NCBI GenBank assembly: GCA_964020155.1
Contig: OZ026563.1
Coordinates: forward strand, 3,065,440 to 3,129,439
From: Chondrilla cf. caribensis
Lineage: Eukaryota > Porifera > Demospongiae > Chondrillida > Chondrillidae
Length of the DNA: 64,000 bases
Direction: 5' to 3'
Under the pieces are notes generated by a model that saw only the letters and a list, made by a program, of their open reading frames with translations, was not told the DNA's origin and did no database searches. Positions 54,340 through 64,000 of this stretch are shown here, one piece after another. Each line of letters opens with the position of its first letter. Position 1 is the stretch's first letter. Made by a program: the position numbers and the translations under genes.

Positions 54340-55260
54340 TTATTGCCATAGAAACCGCATATTGATTAGCCCCACGAATAGTCTAGCTAGAGTCTCATGC
54401 CACATGAACTCTTCAAGGTACGAAGGCAACTGATCGCTACTGACACCCATCATCGATTTGAACCTGCGCTTTACAGGGTTCCAGTAACTATACATTCTGT
54501 ACATGTGTGTGCACACCAGTACCCGGGTCAACAGAATTGAGGCTGTGGAGTGAGTGGAAACATTTGGCAATTGTGCCACAGAATTGTAGGCCCTCCACTG
54601 ATCGGAATAAATGATGGTACCCGGTCCAGTATGGGCCTGAATGATCGGGAGCAAAGTCGAAGCATCTCGCCTGGGTACTAGTTCCATATATCCAATGGAT
54701 GGGCTTGAGGATGTATCCACCAGGCCAAACACCCATTGTTCACTCCTAGGAGCCTGTCCATGATGATACTTTGGCTTGTGGCGAAACAGAGACTCGTTGA
54801 TTTGCACAATAACATTGTTGCCACCATGGATGACAGGTGTATTCACAAGTGTTGTCCGTTGTTCACTCCTAGGAGCCCGTCCATGATGATACTTTGGCTT
54901 GTGGCGAAGCAGAGACTCATCGATTTGCACAATAACATTGTTGCCACCAAGGATGACAGGTGTACTCACAAGTTTTGTCGAGCACACCTCGCGGAACCAT
55001 TGGTATACTTGAGAGGCAGTACTTTCCGTAACCTCGGTTTCCTCTGATGCTGCATCTGTAACAGGACACTGGCGTGACCACCAATGCTTCAGTATGACCC
55101 ACTTCTGCAGAGGCAGTCGAGATTTGCTGAAAAAAGTACCATCTCTTAATGATATTCGTTTCTGGCAGGCAGTGCAACGCCACCGATATTTATCACTTAC
55201 ATCATTCGTTGATCCAAAACCATGTCCACATTGGCCAATGTTGTTGAGCAGACAGGACAA
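54340..55260 (-). CDS. Merlin/IS1595-like (ISXO2-type) transposase, internally duplicated
   Basis: 306-aa DDE-type transposase by motif pattern. N-terminal zinc-ribbon-like Cys pairs (C29, C32 with earlier Cys), WRCTACQKRISLRDGTFF, then IVQIDES with catalytic-type D114, and IIYSDQWRAY with D220. A 41-residue segment is tandemly duplicated: residues about 105-134 and 146-175 repeat GGNNVIVQI(D/N)ES and RHKPKYHHG. In the second copy, the one directly followed by WVFGLVD as in normal family members, the Asp is Asn (N155, codon at 54796-54798). The enzyme is therefore probably inactive. Terminal repeats were not identified. Confidence 0.72.
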   Translation of the reverse strand: MSCLLNNIGQCGHGFGSTNDVSDKYRWRCTACQKRISLRDGTFFSKSRLPLQKWVILKHWWSRQCPVTDAASEETEVTESTASQVYQWFREVCSTKLVSTPVILGGNNVIVQIDESLLRHKPKYHHGRAPRSEQRTTLVNTPVIHGGNNVIVQINESLFRHKPKYHHGQAPRSEQWVFGLVDTSSSPSIGYMELVPRRDASTLLPIIQAHTGPGTIIYSDQWRAYNSVAQLPNVSTHSTASILLTRVLVCTHMYRMYSYWNPVKRRFKSMMGVSSDQLPSYLEEFMWHETLARLFVGLINMRFLWQ

Positions 55261-55577
55261 GCCTTTGGATCTGGTAGGAGGCCATAGGACTGTAAATATT
55301 GGATCAAACCCAAGATTGGTCCGAAGATGATGGGTCCCAATGTGAGCAGAGGCATTGCAGTAAAAATCAAGTGAATCACAATGATCAAGACAAGGAAAAT
55401 TGAGAAAGAATCAAGAACTGCAAAAAAACACTGAAAAACGCTTTAATCGCTCGAAATTGCCGCCCAAATTACTGAAGTAATTTTATTCCATGTGATTTGT
55501 ATGTGCTCATTCATTAGATTGTTATTTATTATCAATTCATTAATAAGTGACGCTTACCGAACAAACCAGATCATGAC

Positions 55578-56518
55578 TCAAAACTGCCTTTTAATCATCG
55601 CTCCGTAGTCAGATCTGGTGGATCTGCTCAAATACCTACCTAGCCACGGAATCAACACTGTTGACAATGCACTCTGACATTCACCACAATCAGGATGGCC
55701 CATAACCAAAATATCGTCCAATGGAGCACATGCGACACTCCCTCCTTCCTCAAAATCCACTCTATCCCATCAGCATACGCATTGAAAATCACCAGAGCAG
55801 AAGACAAACCAAATGGTAACTGTTTATCTACATAAACTTTGTCTTCCCAAGACATACTCAAAGGCATACGATCCTCTGGATGAACCGGAATGATTCTATA
55901 AGCGCTAGCCATGTCCACTTTAGCCAACAGAGCTCCTTTACCCAAACGTAACAAAACATGAGCCGCATCAACTACTGATGAGTACACCATCCCCGTCAAA
56001 CTCTTGTCAATACCTTCATTGACGCTACAACCCTCCGGGAATGAGAGATCGACAATCAATCGCCACTTGCCATTGGATTTTGGAATCACCCCAAATCGAT
56101 TGGTGGTCAATTGAGGCAGCACCTCTCTCGGCCATGGCCCCGATATATTGCCCTTCCTCAACTCCTTTCCAATATAATCTTGAATCACCTCAGGTTTCTC
56201 TGACGCTGACGGCAAATTCTTTCTGGCAGACCGAACCTTCCTCCCATCGAACCCAACCTTCACCCCATTGGTGATCCCACGCAGCAAACAATCTACCCAC
56301 ACCCTATTTTGATGACCCCGAAGATGCCGACTCCACGCGGACCGTTTTAATGGAGTCTTTATCTCCTGAACATATGCTGGTAAATGAGCTCCCTCAAAAG
56401 ATGATGATCTGCAAACTTGTTGCAAAGCTACAAAATGATCAGCCAAACAGTGCTTGGCAGCCCAACCACGAGGAATGAACCCAGCTAAAAGAAAAAACCA
56501 AGGAACTAGATAAAGCAA
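55578..56518 (-). pseudogene. Retroelement reverse transcriptase, frameshifted at the active site
   Basis: Minus-strand RT of the DIRS/Ngaro-like or related type: RFGVIPKSNGKWRLIVDLSF, LLAKVDMASAYRIIPVHPED, YVDKQLPFGLSSA. The frame is lost immediately at the catalytic box: LDDILVMGHPDCGECQ continues in another frame (ORF 55760-55578). No RNase H or recombinase follows before the transposase, so the element is truncated as well. Confidence 0.72.
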
Positions 56519-56968
56519 TCCCTCGCCAAGCCAACCCCAGCACCCAAACTATACCCCATTAAAGCTATGACAGATTATAACATCACAAGTTTGAGAGCAC
56601 TAAGACGTTTTTGCAACAATATGTGCAAAATCAAATCTCGAAAAGGCGCATTATCAAATGCAAAAAACAATTGTCAATGAATGATCGAATGCCATAAATA
56701 TCAATCACCAAATACAACAATGTAACTAAGATATTAAAATGTGTAGAGCTACCAATATTCACAGATTATTCACACTGATACAACAAATAAAAAAAAGGAA
56801 ATACCACTGAAATCAGAGGAATCCCCATAAAGACTACAAGAAATATGCAAAGCTTCACATTATTAAGACAACTACAACACCATCCTAATAATATTATAAA
56901 TATGGAATACAATCAATACTAATAAACAAAGTCTGCTTATAATCCAAACACTCCTCAACTATCTGCAA
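56519..56968. other. Spacer between RT and gag-like gene, no gene seen
   Basis: AT-rich retroelement interior on the minus strand; no ORF of note. Confidence 0.5.
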
Positions 56969-57759
56969 CTAGCAGCGTTGAGGAAAACCTCTTACAGGCA
57001 ACTGCTGTGAATGAGATTGCATATTCAAATCACCCCAAGATGAACCACCTGGGACCACATGATTTGCCCGCCAACCCGACCAACTCGATCCTCCAGACCC
57101 AGCTTCAGAACAAGCCTGGAAACGGTGACCAGGACGACCGCAAGCTGCGCACACATGTGGAAATGGGCAGTAAGGCTTGGAGCATCTCTGCATATTCCAT
57201 GCATCACACGATAAAAAAGGGCACCTAGCATTCCTGAAGAAGACAAAAACCGCTGCTGCGGCAACGAACTCCTTTGAGGGCCCAAAGCTAATGCCCACAA
57301 ATCGTGGTCAATCTGACCCCAATCTCCTTTCTTGGATGCAGCCATCTTCTGACGGAATGTCCTATCATAAGCCAACCACGCCTTGCCAGGATAATCACGA
57401 TAGAGATGAATAATTGAAGATTGCAATTGATAGCTGATCAGCTGAGCAGCCAATAATTTATTGACATCGATCAAAACACCTGCTAAACCGGAAAAAGCCA
57501 ACAACCAATCAGGCAACTTATCCACAATGGGTGGCTTCCTTGTTGATTTCCCCCCTTGTTTTGCCAAAAATGCTTCACCAATAAATTCTGGGAGCAATTC
57601 CCCAAACTCCACAAATTCGCCATTTTTGATTCGCTTCACCAATGAACCTGGAATAGCTGGAAGACCTGCCCCTGGAACAAATCCCAAGTCATCCGACTCT
57701 TTCTTGTTCACATCCACTTGCTCCCCCACAAGTTTATCAACCCCCACAACAATCTCCAA
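56969..57759 (-). pseudogene. Gag-like gene of the retroelement with a zinc knuckle, frameshifted
   Basis: Frame 1 (57759-57025) has WLAYDRTFRQKMAASKKGDW, a nucleocapsid-like region seen in DIRS/Ngaro-type ORFs. The C-terminal Cys-rich part is in a second frame (56969-57298): CPFPHVCAACGRPGHRFQAC. A frameshift lies near 57230-57290. Divergent retroelement; the class assignment is tentative. Confidence 0.5.
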
Positions 57760-57765
57760 ACAGGG

Positions 57766-58505
57766 GGCACACTGAAGACATGAGCATCACTAACACTAAC
57801 ATGGTAAAATGTGAATTGTGCTGTTATATCTAGGGTACAACAAAATGTAGTACAGTATGTACTAACGTATGAGACTCACTATGATATATTAATACTATAC
57901 ATTCCCTAATTTTTCAGCAGAGCAAATTTCAGCTCCAAGTCAGCAATAGGGAAACAATGGTAGGAACCAGACACATGATGGAAAATTAGGTAACCAAAAA
58001 TGGCAAAGTTCTCTTTTTAACGATAGTGGTTCCTGTTAAAGGGTATCATGCGTACATGGACCAGTGGGAAGCCGAAATCGACAATGCACTCTTCTTCAAA
58101 TGAGAATTAGGTGAATATGACATATTTGAGGGTGTAAGAGTCTGTATTTATTGTTTTATAGCCAGTATTGCCGCGTAGATAATGCTTTCGCTGTTGATTG
58201 GCACTGCCTCTGCAACACGATAAACATAGCAAAGCGACAAAAGAATGAAGAGAGAGGCGTATGGCACATTTAAGAGACAAAACGTGTTCAATCCTTGCAG
58301 CTAATGAAAAATTACAGTCAAGACTAAGAATTAGGGAATGCTATATTTTGTCGAAAATTAGACTATTACTAGACCCTATTTGGGTGGATGCCAAAAAATA
58401 AGGGTGCCAAAAATCAGGGAATATACTACTATTAATACTACTATTACTACTAGTAATAATTCTTAATTTTACTTACATATTAAATGTGGAATATTATTTC
58501 TGCAG
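57766..58505 (+). other. Relocated receptor intron 1 sequence with a TIR element
   Basis: 57766-58430 matches gene C intron 1 (about 34075-34730), including the TIR element (here 57893-58426, right end decayed), then passes via a (TACTAT)n-like tract directly into the intron before Ig-like 2. Leader, linker and Ig-like 1 exons are deleted. Confidence 0.7.
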
Positions 58506-61500
58506 GTGGCCCCTCTCTGTCCAATAGGAATCCAAACTTTACTCCAACTGCTTATTTTACATTGCCAAAGAATTCTTTTGTGACCGATAGAAACATTACT
58601 GGAAGATTATCAACTTCAAATGTCGATGCTCATGTTCAATGTGTACATTCTTCTAGTAATACGTCCTGGTCTCTAGATACTGCACCACTGTCATCATCTT
58701 CAACTGATAATGTATTTCAGTCCATTGACACCGCTGGTAGCCACTTAGTGATATCAGACCTGGCACAATACAGCAATGATGAGTACCAATGCGTGTTGGA
58801 TAATGGAGAAGTAACATACATTGGGATGTTTTTAAACAATGGAAGTGAGTCTTCTATATACACATATCTTTTTGTAGTCTGTTTGTATATATTATGTCAT
58901 CCATTGTATTATACGTATGGTACGTATGTGTACCTATATCATATTACTGGTTGTTTGATTCTGTTAATAGATTGGATCGTGTTGCTCCTTTGTGTTGTAC
59001 AAGTATTTGTTAAGACTGCCATGAGTTAAGATGTTTTAGTAATATATTTCTCCCTTGATAAAGCCATGCATACATTGAAGGGTGTCAGTGTACATTATAC
59101 TATTTACTGCACTGTGAATTGACCACAAAGTGCATGAGTAACTTTGAACGTGTAATGGCATTCTTCGTACTGTCGTATAATTGTTTTCAAAAACAATTTG
59201 CTCCTCCTTCATCCTTGTGTAGCTCTCTCTAGTCTGTCTTCTCCCTCAAACCTTCAAACTAGCAGCATCACTGCCACAAGTATGGTGGTTTCCTGGGACA
59301 GTGTTAGTGGTGCTAGTGGATACTATGTGGGCTATGATAGACAGGGGTTTGGTATCGGCACTAGCACCCCATCCTTGTTTGAAAGAGTTACAGGAGGAAC
59401 TACAGAGACATTGAGTGGATTGTCACCAGGTTCCCAGTACGAGGTTACTGTGTGGTCTACAAATGGTGCTGGAGTCAGTGAAGGAAATGCTACAATTTCA
59501 AGTACCACTCTTGAACAAGGTGAGTAGTGTACTTTGGTTTGGAGTTATTTGATGTGGTAGCTCTACATATGTACTTACTGACATTTGCTTCACACTGTTC
59601 AACCTACAGCTCCCTCAGAGCCTCGTTCTTTCATGATGATCTCGTCAACTTCCACCTCTATTGTTTTTAACTGGATTCCTCCAAAATTCCCCAATGGTGT
59701 AATCCATTACATCATTGAGTACAGCAATAGTAGCATGTTCACTTCGCCATCCTCTGTCAACACTAGTACTAGTAGCAACCACTATACACTGGACACCACT
59801 GTACTTGAATTTGGAGGTGTAACCAACTACTTCAGGGTTGTGGCGGTGAACTCAGCCGGAAGTAATGAGAGTGTCACAACAGTCAGTGCATGCTATGATA
59901 CCAGTAAGATTATTAGAGGATGTGTTCACACAATAACTATTGTACATTTTATTGTTTGTCCCTTCTCAAGGACCTGATCCTCCTTCTGGATTGAATGGCG
60001 TTCCATTAAATTTTCCCTTTATACCATCTTCTCTGTATCTGTCCTAGAGTATTCCTGATGATAGAGTGTGTAATGGCAGTGGAATCAGTAATTACACAGT
60101 AATGTACAGGAAAAAGAGTAATACTGGTGGTGTTTACATGAACATGTCAACCACTGTGGATAACACTGTTCTGACTAATTTGGAGTCATCCACTCTCTAT
60201 GAAGTTCAGGTGGTTGCTGTTAATAAAATTGGAGCAAGTTCAACTTCCAATTCAGTTGATGTGATTAGTTCAAATGGACGTGAGTAGACTCTATAGTGTT
60301 TTGTGGATATTTGTTGTGTGAACAATGTACATATGTACTCTTTTTGTGATTGGTTCAACATCACTCGTACAAAATGTTAGAGAATTTTTTTATTTGTTGT
60401 TGGTGTTGTCTGAATAGCCCCTGGTCCTCCCGAAAACTTGACGATAACATCCACAACAAGTACAAGTATTGCAATAATGTGGACTCCACCAGCTAACAAT
60501 GGTGGATCAGCTGTGACCAGCTACAGTGTGATGGTCTCTGGAGGAACAACCAATACTACTACTACTACAATGACATCAACAACTATTAGTGGACTGACTG
60601 AAAACACAATGTACACCATATCGGTATCAGCTGTGAATTCAGCTGGTCCTGGTTTATCAGCTGAAGTGACTGAAACAACATTTTTGAGTGGTAAATCTAT
60701 CTAGTTTTCATTTAGTTGTGTACAAAGATTACATCAAATAGTAGATTGCATATCACTACTTCCTTGACATGACACCATACACACGTGCTCACCTTTTGTA
60801 TTGCATTGTTCTATGTATTTATTCCATGTAGCTCCATCCAGTATCATGGTTACACCTCAAGCCAGGAATGCCACTATAACATGGACCTCTGCTGGCAGCT
60901 CATTCTCTGTAACATACAGAGTGAGAGGAGGGACATCAAGTACTACAGTCAATGTTTCCGATACAACTACAACACTAACTGGACTGTCCCCAGTGACCTC
61001 TTATGATGTGGAGATCAGAGGAATTGACTCTAAGGGTAGACTAGGAGAAGTAGGAACTACCATGTTCACCACTTTACCAGCTGGTTAGTGTGTGTGATTA
61101 ACAGTACTTATGTACTTTTTACTAATTTCGCTAGCTATCTTCATTACTACTCCTAGTCTACTCGGTTTTTAGTGGGTGTAATCATTTCATCTAATCTTAA
61201 ATCATAAATGATCATATATATGTAAGCAGGCTGAATTCCACTTAGCATTCGTAATAGTACTTATGTACATAATAATTATTATTGTTATTTAGTAGATGAT
61301 GATATACATGCGCCTTTACATACTGTGTTGTGTTCCCAACATCACTTTTCAGCACCTGATGCTCCTAAAGACTTGACAATAACATCCACAACAAGTACAA
61401 GTATTGCAATAATGTGGAGTCCACCAGCTAACCATGGTGGAGCAGCTGTGACCAGCTACATTGTGATGGTCTCTGGGGGAACAACCAGTACCACTACTAC

Positions 61501-61625
61501 TACAATGACGTCAACAACTATTAGTGGACTGACTGAAAACACAATATACACCATATCGGTATCAGCAGTGAATTCTGCTGGTCCTGGTTCATCAGTTGGA
61601 GTGACTCAAACAACATTGTTGAGTG
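58506..61625 (+). pseudogene. Receptor pseudogene D (Ig-like 2 and six FN3 exons)
   Basis: Exon homologues: 58506-58844 (Ig-like 2), 59223-59519, 59610-59903, 59971-60279, 60418-60690, 60832-61083 and 61353-61625 (FN3-1 to 6). Closest to gene C: it shares the longer FN3-3 and the intron 1 TIR element. FN3-3 has an in-frame TAG at 60045-60047 where the core Trp (TGG) stands in B and C. There is no signal peptide, Ig-like 1, FN3-7/8, membrane exon or tail. All remaining splice sites look intact. Flanked on both sides by the 6930-bp-offset repeat. Confidence 0.85.
61116..61250. repeat. Fragment of the SINE-bearing inverted-repeat element
   Basis: In the D intron between FN3-5 and FN3-6. Matches the left part of 36297-36746 (gctatcttcattactactcc...) joined directly to the inverse of its gcctgc...ggaattc part, so the tRNA-like core is deleted. 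Confidence 0.6.
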
Positions 61626-61690
61626 GTGAGTGTGTAATAGTGTATTGCTGAACTGGTTGAGTGGTAAGAGTATAATTTATTACTGAACTG
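61619..61690 (+). repeat. Short tandem duplication including a splice donor in D
   Basis: The exon end plus donor (ttgagtggtgagtg...attgctgaactg) is followed by a second version (ttgagtggtaagag...attactgaactg), giving two potential donors 35 bp apart. Confidence 0.55.
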
Positions 61691-61766
61691 TCTCAAATGT
61701 GTAGAATAACAAAATAATTAGTAACATGATATTTACTCAAAATTAATGGACTTTGCATCTCAAATT

Positions 61767-61824
61767 GTAGCTGCCCTGGAATAGTACCTGATTGTTACAT
61801 CAGGTACTATTCCAGGGCAGCTAC
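61767..61824. repeat. 58-bp perfect hairpin
   Basis: 26-bp arms (starting GTAGCTGCCCTGGAATAGTA) around the 6-nt loop TGTTAC. Gene C has only the left arm and loop (near 39950), so the right arm is a local inverted copy. Confidence 0.8.
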
Positions 61825-62006
61825 TAACCATCATTAGGATGAATTAAATGTCCCCAAAATAAAGTGTCACATGCAAATATATCCCAGGATATACGTTCAC
61901 TCCTAGGATGAACTGTCACAAAGGAACGAAATTGTAACAATTATCAAAGAAGTAAAAGTAGAAAAGTAAAAATGCTCCCGCACAAACATCATTAACTTCA
62001 TTACTT

Positions 62007-62190
62007 ACCACCAATGCTTCAGTATGACCCACTTCTGCAGAGGCAGTCGAGATTTGCTGAAAAAAGTACCATCTCTTAATGATATTCGTTTCTGGCAGGC
62101 AGTGCAACGCCACCGATATTTATCACTTACATCATTCGTTGATCCAAAACCATGTCCACATTGGCCAATGTTGTTGAGCAGACAGGACAA
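62007..62190 (-). pseudogene. Truncated Merlin/IS1595-like transposase (N-terminus only)
   Basis: First 61 residues identical to the copy starting at 55260, including the zinc-ribbon-like WRCTACQK region. Cut by the D junction before the catalytic Asp. Confidence 0.75.
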
Positions 62191-62507
62191 GCCTTTGGAT
62201 CTGGTAGGAGGCCATAGGACTGTAAATATTGGATCAAACCCAAGATTGGTCCGAAGATGATGGGTCCCAATGTGAGCAGAGGCATTGCAGTAAAAATCAA
62301 GTGAATCACAATGATCAAGACAAGGAAAATTGAGAAAGAATCAAGAACTGCAAAAAAACACTGAAAAACGCTTTAATCGCTCGAAATTGCCGCCCAAATT
62401 ACTGAAGTAATTTTATTCCATGTGATTTGTATGTGCTCATTCATTAGATTGTTATTTATTATCAATTCATTAATAAGTGACGCTTACCGAACAAACCAGA
62501 TCATGAC

Positions 62508-63448
62508 TCAAAACTGCCTTTTAATCATCGCTCCGTAGTCAGATCTGGTGGATCTGCTCAAATACCTACCTAGCCACGGAATCAACACTGTTGACAATGC
62601 ACTCTGACATTCACCACAATCAGGATGGCCCATAACCAAAATATCGTCCAATGGAGCACATGCGACACTCCCTCCTTCCTCAAAATCCACTCTATCCCAT
62701 CAGCATACGCATTGAAAATCACCAGAGCAGAAGACAAACCAAATGGTAACTGTTTATCTACATAAACTTTGTCTTCCCAAGACATACTCAAAGGCATACG
62801 ATCCTCTGGATGAACCGGAATGATTCTATAAGCGCTAGCCATGTCCACTTTAGCCAACAGAGCTCCTTTACCCAAACGTAACAAAACATGAGCCGCATCA
62901 ACTACTGATGAGTACACCATCCCCGTCAAACTCTTGTCAATACCTTCATTGACGCTACAACCCTCCGGGAATGAGAGATCGACAATCAATCGCCACTTGC
63001 CATTGGATTTTGGAATCACCCCAAATCGATTGGTGGTCAATTGAGGCAGCACCTCTCTCGGCCATGGCCCCGATATATTGCCCTTCCTCAACTCCTTTCC
63101 AATATAATCTTGAATCACCTCAGGTTTCTCTGACGCTGACGGCAAATTCTTTCTGGCAGACCGAACCTTCCTCCCATCGAACCCAACCTTCACCCCATTG
63201 GTGATCCCACGCAGCAAACAATCTACCCACACCCTATTTTGATGACCCCGAAGATGCCGACTCCACGCGGACCGTTTTAATGGAGTCTTTATCTCCTGAA
63301 CATATGCTGGTAAATGAGCTCCCTCAAAAGATGATGATCTGCAAACTTGTTGCAAAGCTACAAAATGATCAGCCAAACAGTGCTTGGCAGCCCAACCACG
63401 AGGAATGAACCCAGCTAAAAGAAAAAACCAAGGAACTAGATAAAGCAA
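62508..63448 (-). pseudogene. Second copy of the frameshifted reverse transcriptase
   Basis: Same sequence as 55578-56518, including the frame loss at the LDD box. The shared lesion shows that duplication followed inactivation. Confidence 0.75.
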
Positions 63449-63898
63449 TCCCTCGCCAAGCCAACCCCAGCACCCAAACTATACCCCATTAAAGCTATGA
63501 CAGATTATAACATCACAAGTTTGAGAGCACTAAGACGTTTTTGCAACAATATGTGCAAAATCAAATCTCGAAAAGGCGCATTATCAAATGCAAAAAACAA
63601 TTGTCAATGAATGATCGAATGCCATAAATATCAATCACCAAATACAACAATGTAACTAAGATATTAAAATGTGTAGAGCTACCAATATTCACAGATTATT
63701 CACACTGATACAACAAATAAAAAAAAGGAAATACCACTGAAATCAGAGGAATCCCCATAAAGACTACAAGAAATATGCAAAGCTTCACATTATTAAGACA
63801 ACTACAACACCATCCTAATAATATTATAAATATGGAATACAATCAATACTAATAAACAAAGTCTGCTTATAATCCAAACACTCCTCAACTATCTGCAA

Positions 63899-64000
63899 CT
63901 AGCAGCGTTGAGGAAAACCTCTTACAGGCAACTGCTGTGAATGAGATTGCATATTCAAATCACCCCAAGATGAACCACCTGGGACCACATGATTTGCCCG
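63899..64000 (-). pseudogene. Start of second gag-like gene copy, cut by window end
   Basis: Matches 56969-57070; the rest lies beyond the window. Confidence 0.6.

Larger units (their letters stand above)
55077..57070. repeat. First copy of a ~2-kb exact direct repeat (offset 6930)
   Basis: Everything from 55077 to 57070 recurs at 62007-64000 at a constant offset of 6930 bp, with no difference noticed. It covers the N-terminal part of the transposase, the retroelement RT and the start of its gag-like gene. The repeat runs off the window. Confidence 0.9.
62007..64000. repeat. Second copy of the ~2-kb exact direct repeat
   Basis: Repeats 55077-57070 without visible change. The left junction joins pseudogene D intron sequence (cattaacttcattac) to the interior of the transposase gene, with ACCA shared at the joint. 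Confidence 0.9.

Noticed and set aside
57007..57775. Plus-strand ORFs opposite the gag-like gene
   Set aside because: The minus frames contain the zinc-knuckle cysteines; the plus frames have no recognisable features.

Overview
The window is eukaryotic nuclear DNA from an invertebrate, most likely a demosponge. It is AT-rich, its genes are split by GT-AG introns, and it is packed with foldback elements, MITEs, a LINE, a DDE transposon and a degraded retroelement. The species call is an inference from gene style and repeat load; no ribosomal or mitochondrial marker is present.

Host genes. The plus strand carries a tandem family of cell-surface receptors, called A, B, C and D here. The full design (B and C) is: signal-peptide exon, 12-codon linker exon, two Ig-like exons, eight fibronectin type III (FN3) exons, one transmembrane exon, and one tyrosine-rich tail exon with an NPxY motif. 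Gene A (1092-13970; first exon outside the window) has five FN3 exons and an intact reading frame. Genes B (18779-30918, 1053 aa) and C (32975-43261, 1056 aa) are complete by exon reconstruction. D (58506-61625) is a broken relative of C: it lacks the 5' exons, the transmembrane exon and the tail, and has a nonsense codon in its third FN3 exon. On the minus strand, six exons reconstruct a complete COQ2 (4-hydroxybenzoate polyprenyltransferase, ubiquinone synthesis, 299 aa, 51924-44949). Truncated COQ2 3' ends also lie after gene A (16000-17230) and gene B (31539-32341). The ancestral duplication unit was therefore receptor plus the tail of its convergent neighbour COQ2.

Mobile DNA. A nearly intact LINE (PHD-finger ORF1; endonuclease/reverse transcriptase ORF2) sits in an intron of A. 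Its two ORFs are in the same frame, separated by one TAG, and ORF2 has no usable upstream ATG. COQ2 intron 1 holds three nested inverted-repeat elements. Upstream of COQ2 are a 49-bp perfect palindrome with a 7-bp target duplication, and a 1559-bp structure whose arithmetic matches a terminal-repeat transposon plus the inverted-circle product of its own autointegration. From 54340 to 57760 lie a Merlin/IS1595-like transposase with an internal duplication of its catalytic segment and a frameshifted retroelement. About 2 kb of this block recurs exactly at 62007-64000, so a 6930-bp unit containing D is tandemly repeated or mis-assembled.

How it fits together. The locus looks like an expanding receptor cluster beside a housekeeping gene. 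The receptors differ most in Ig-like domain 2 and least in FN3-1, and their tails carry paired tyrosine motifs. This makes a recognition or adhesion role, perhaps self/non-self recognition, a reasonable hypothesis but not a demonstrated one.
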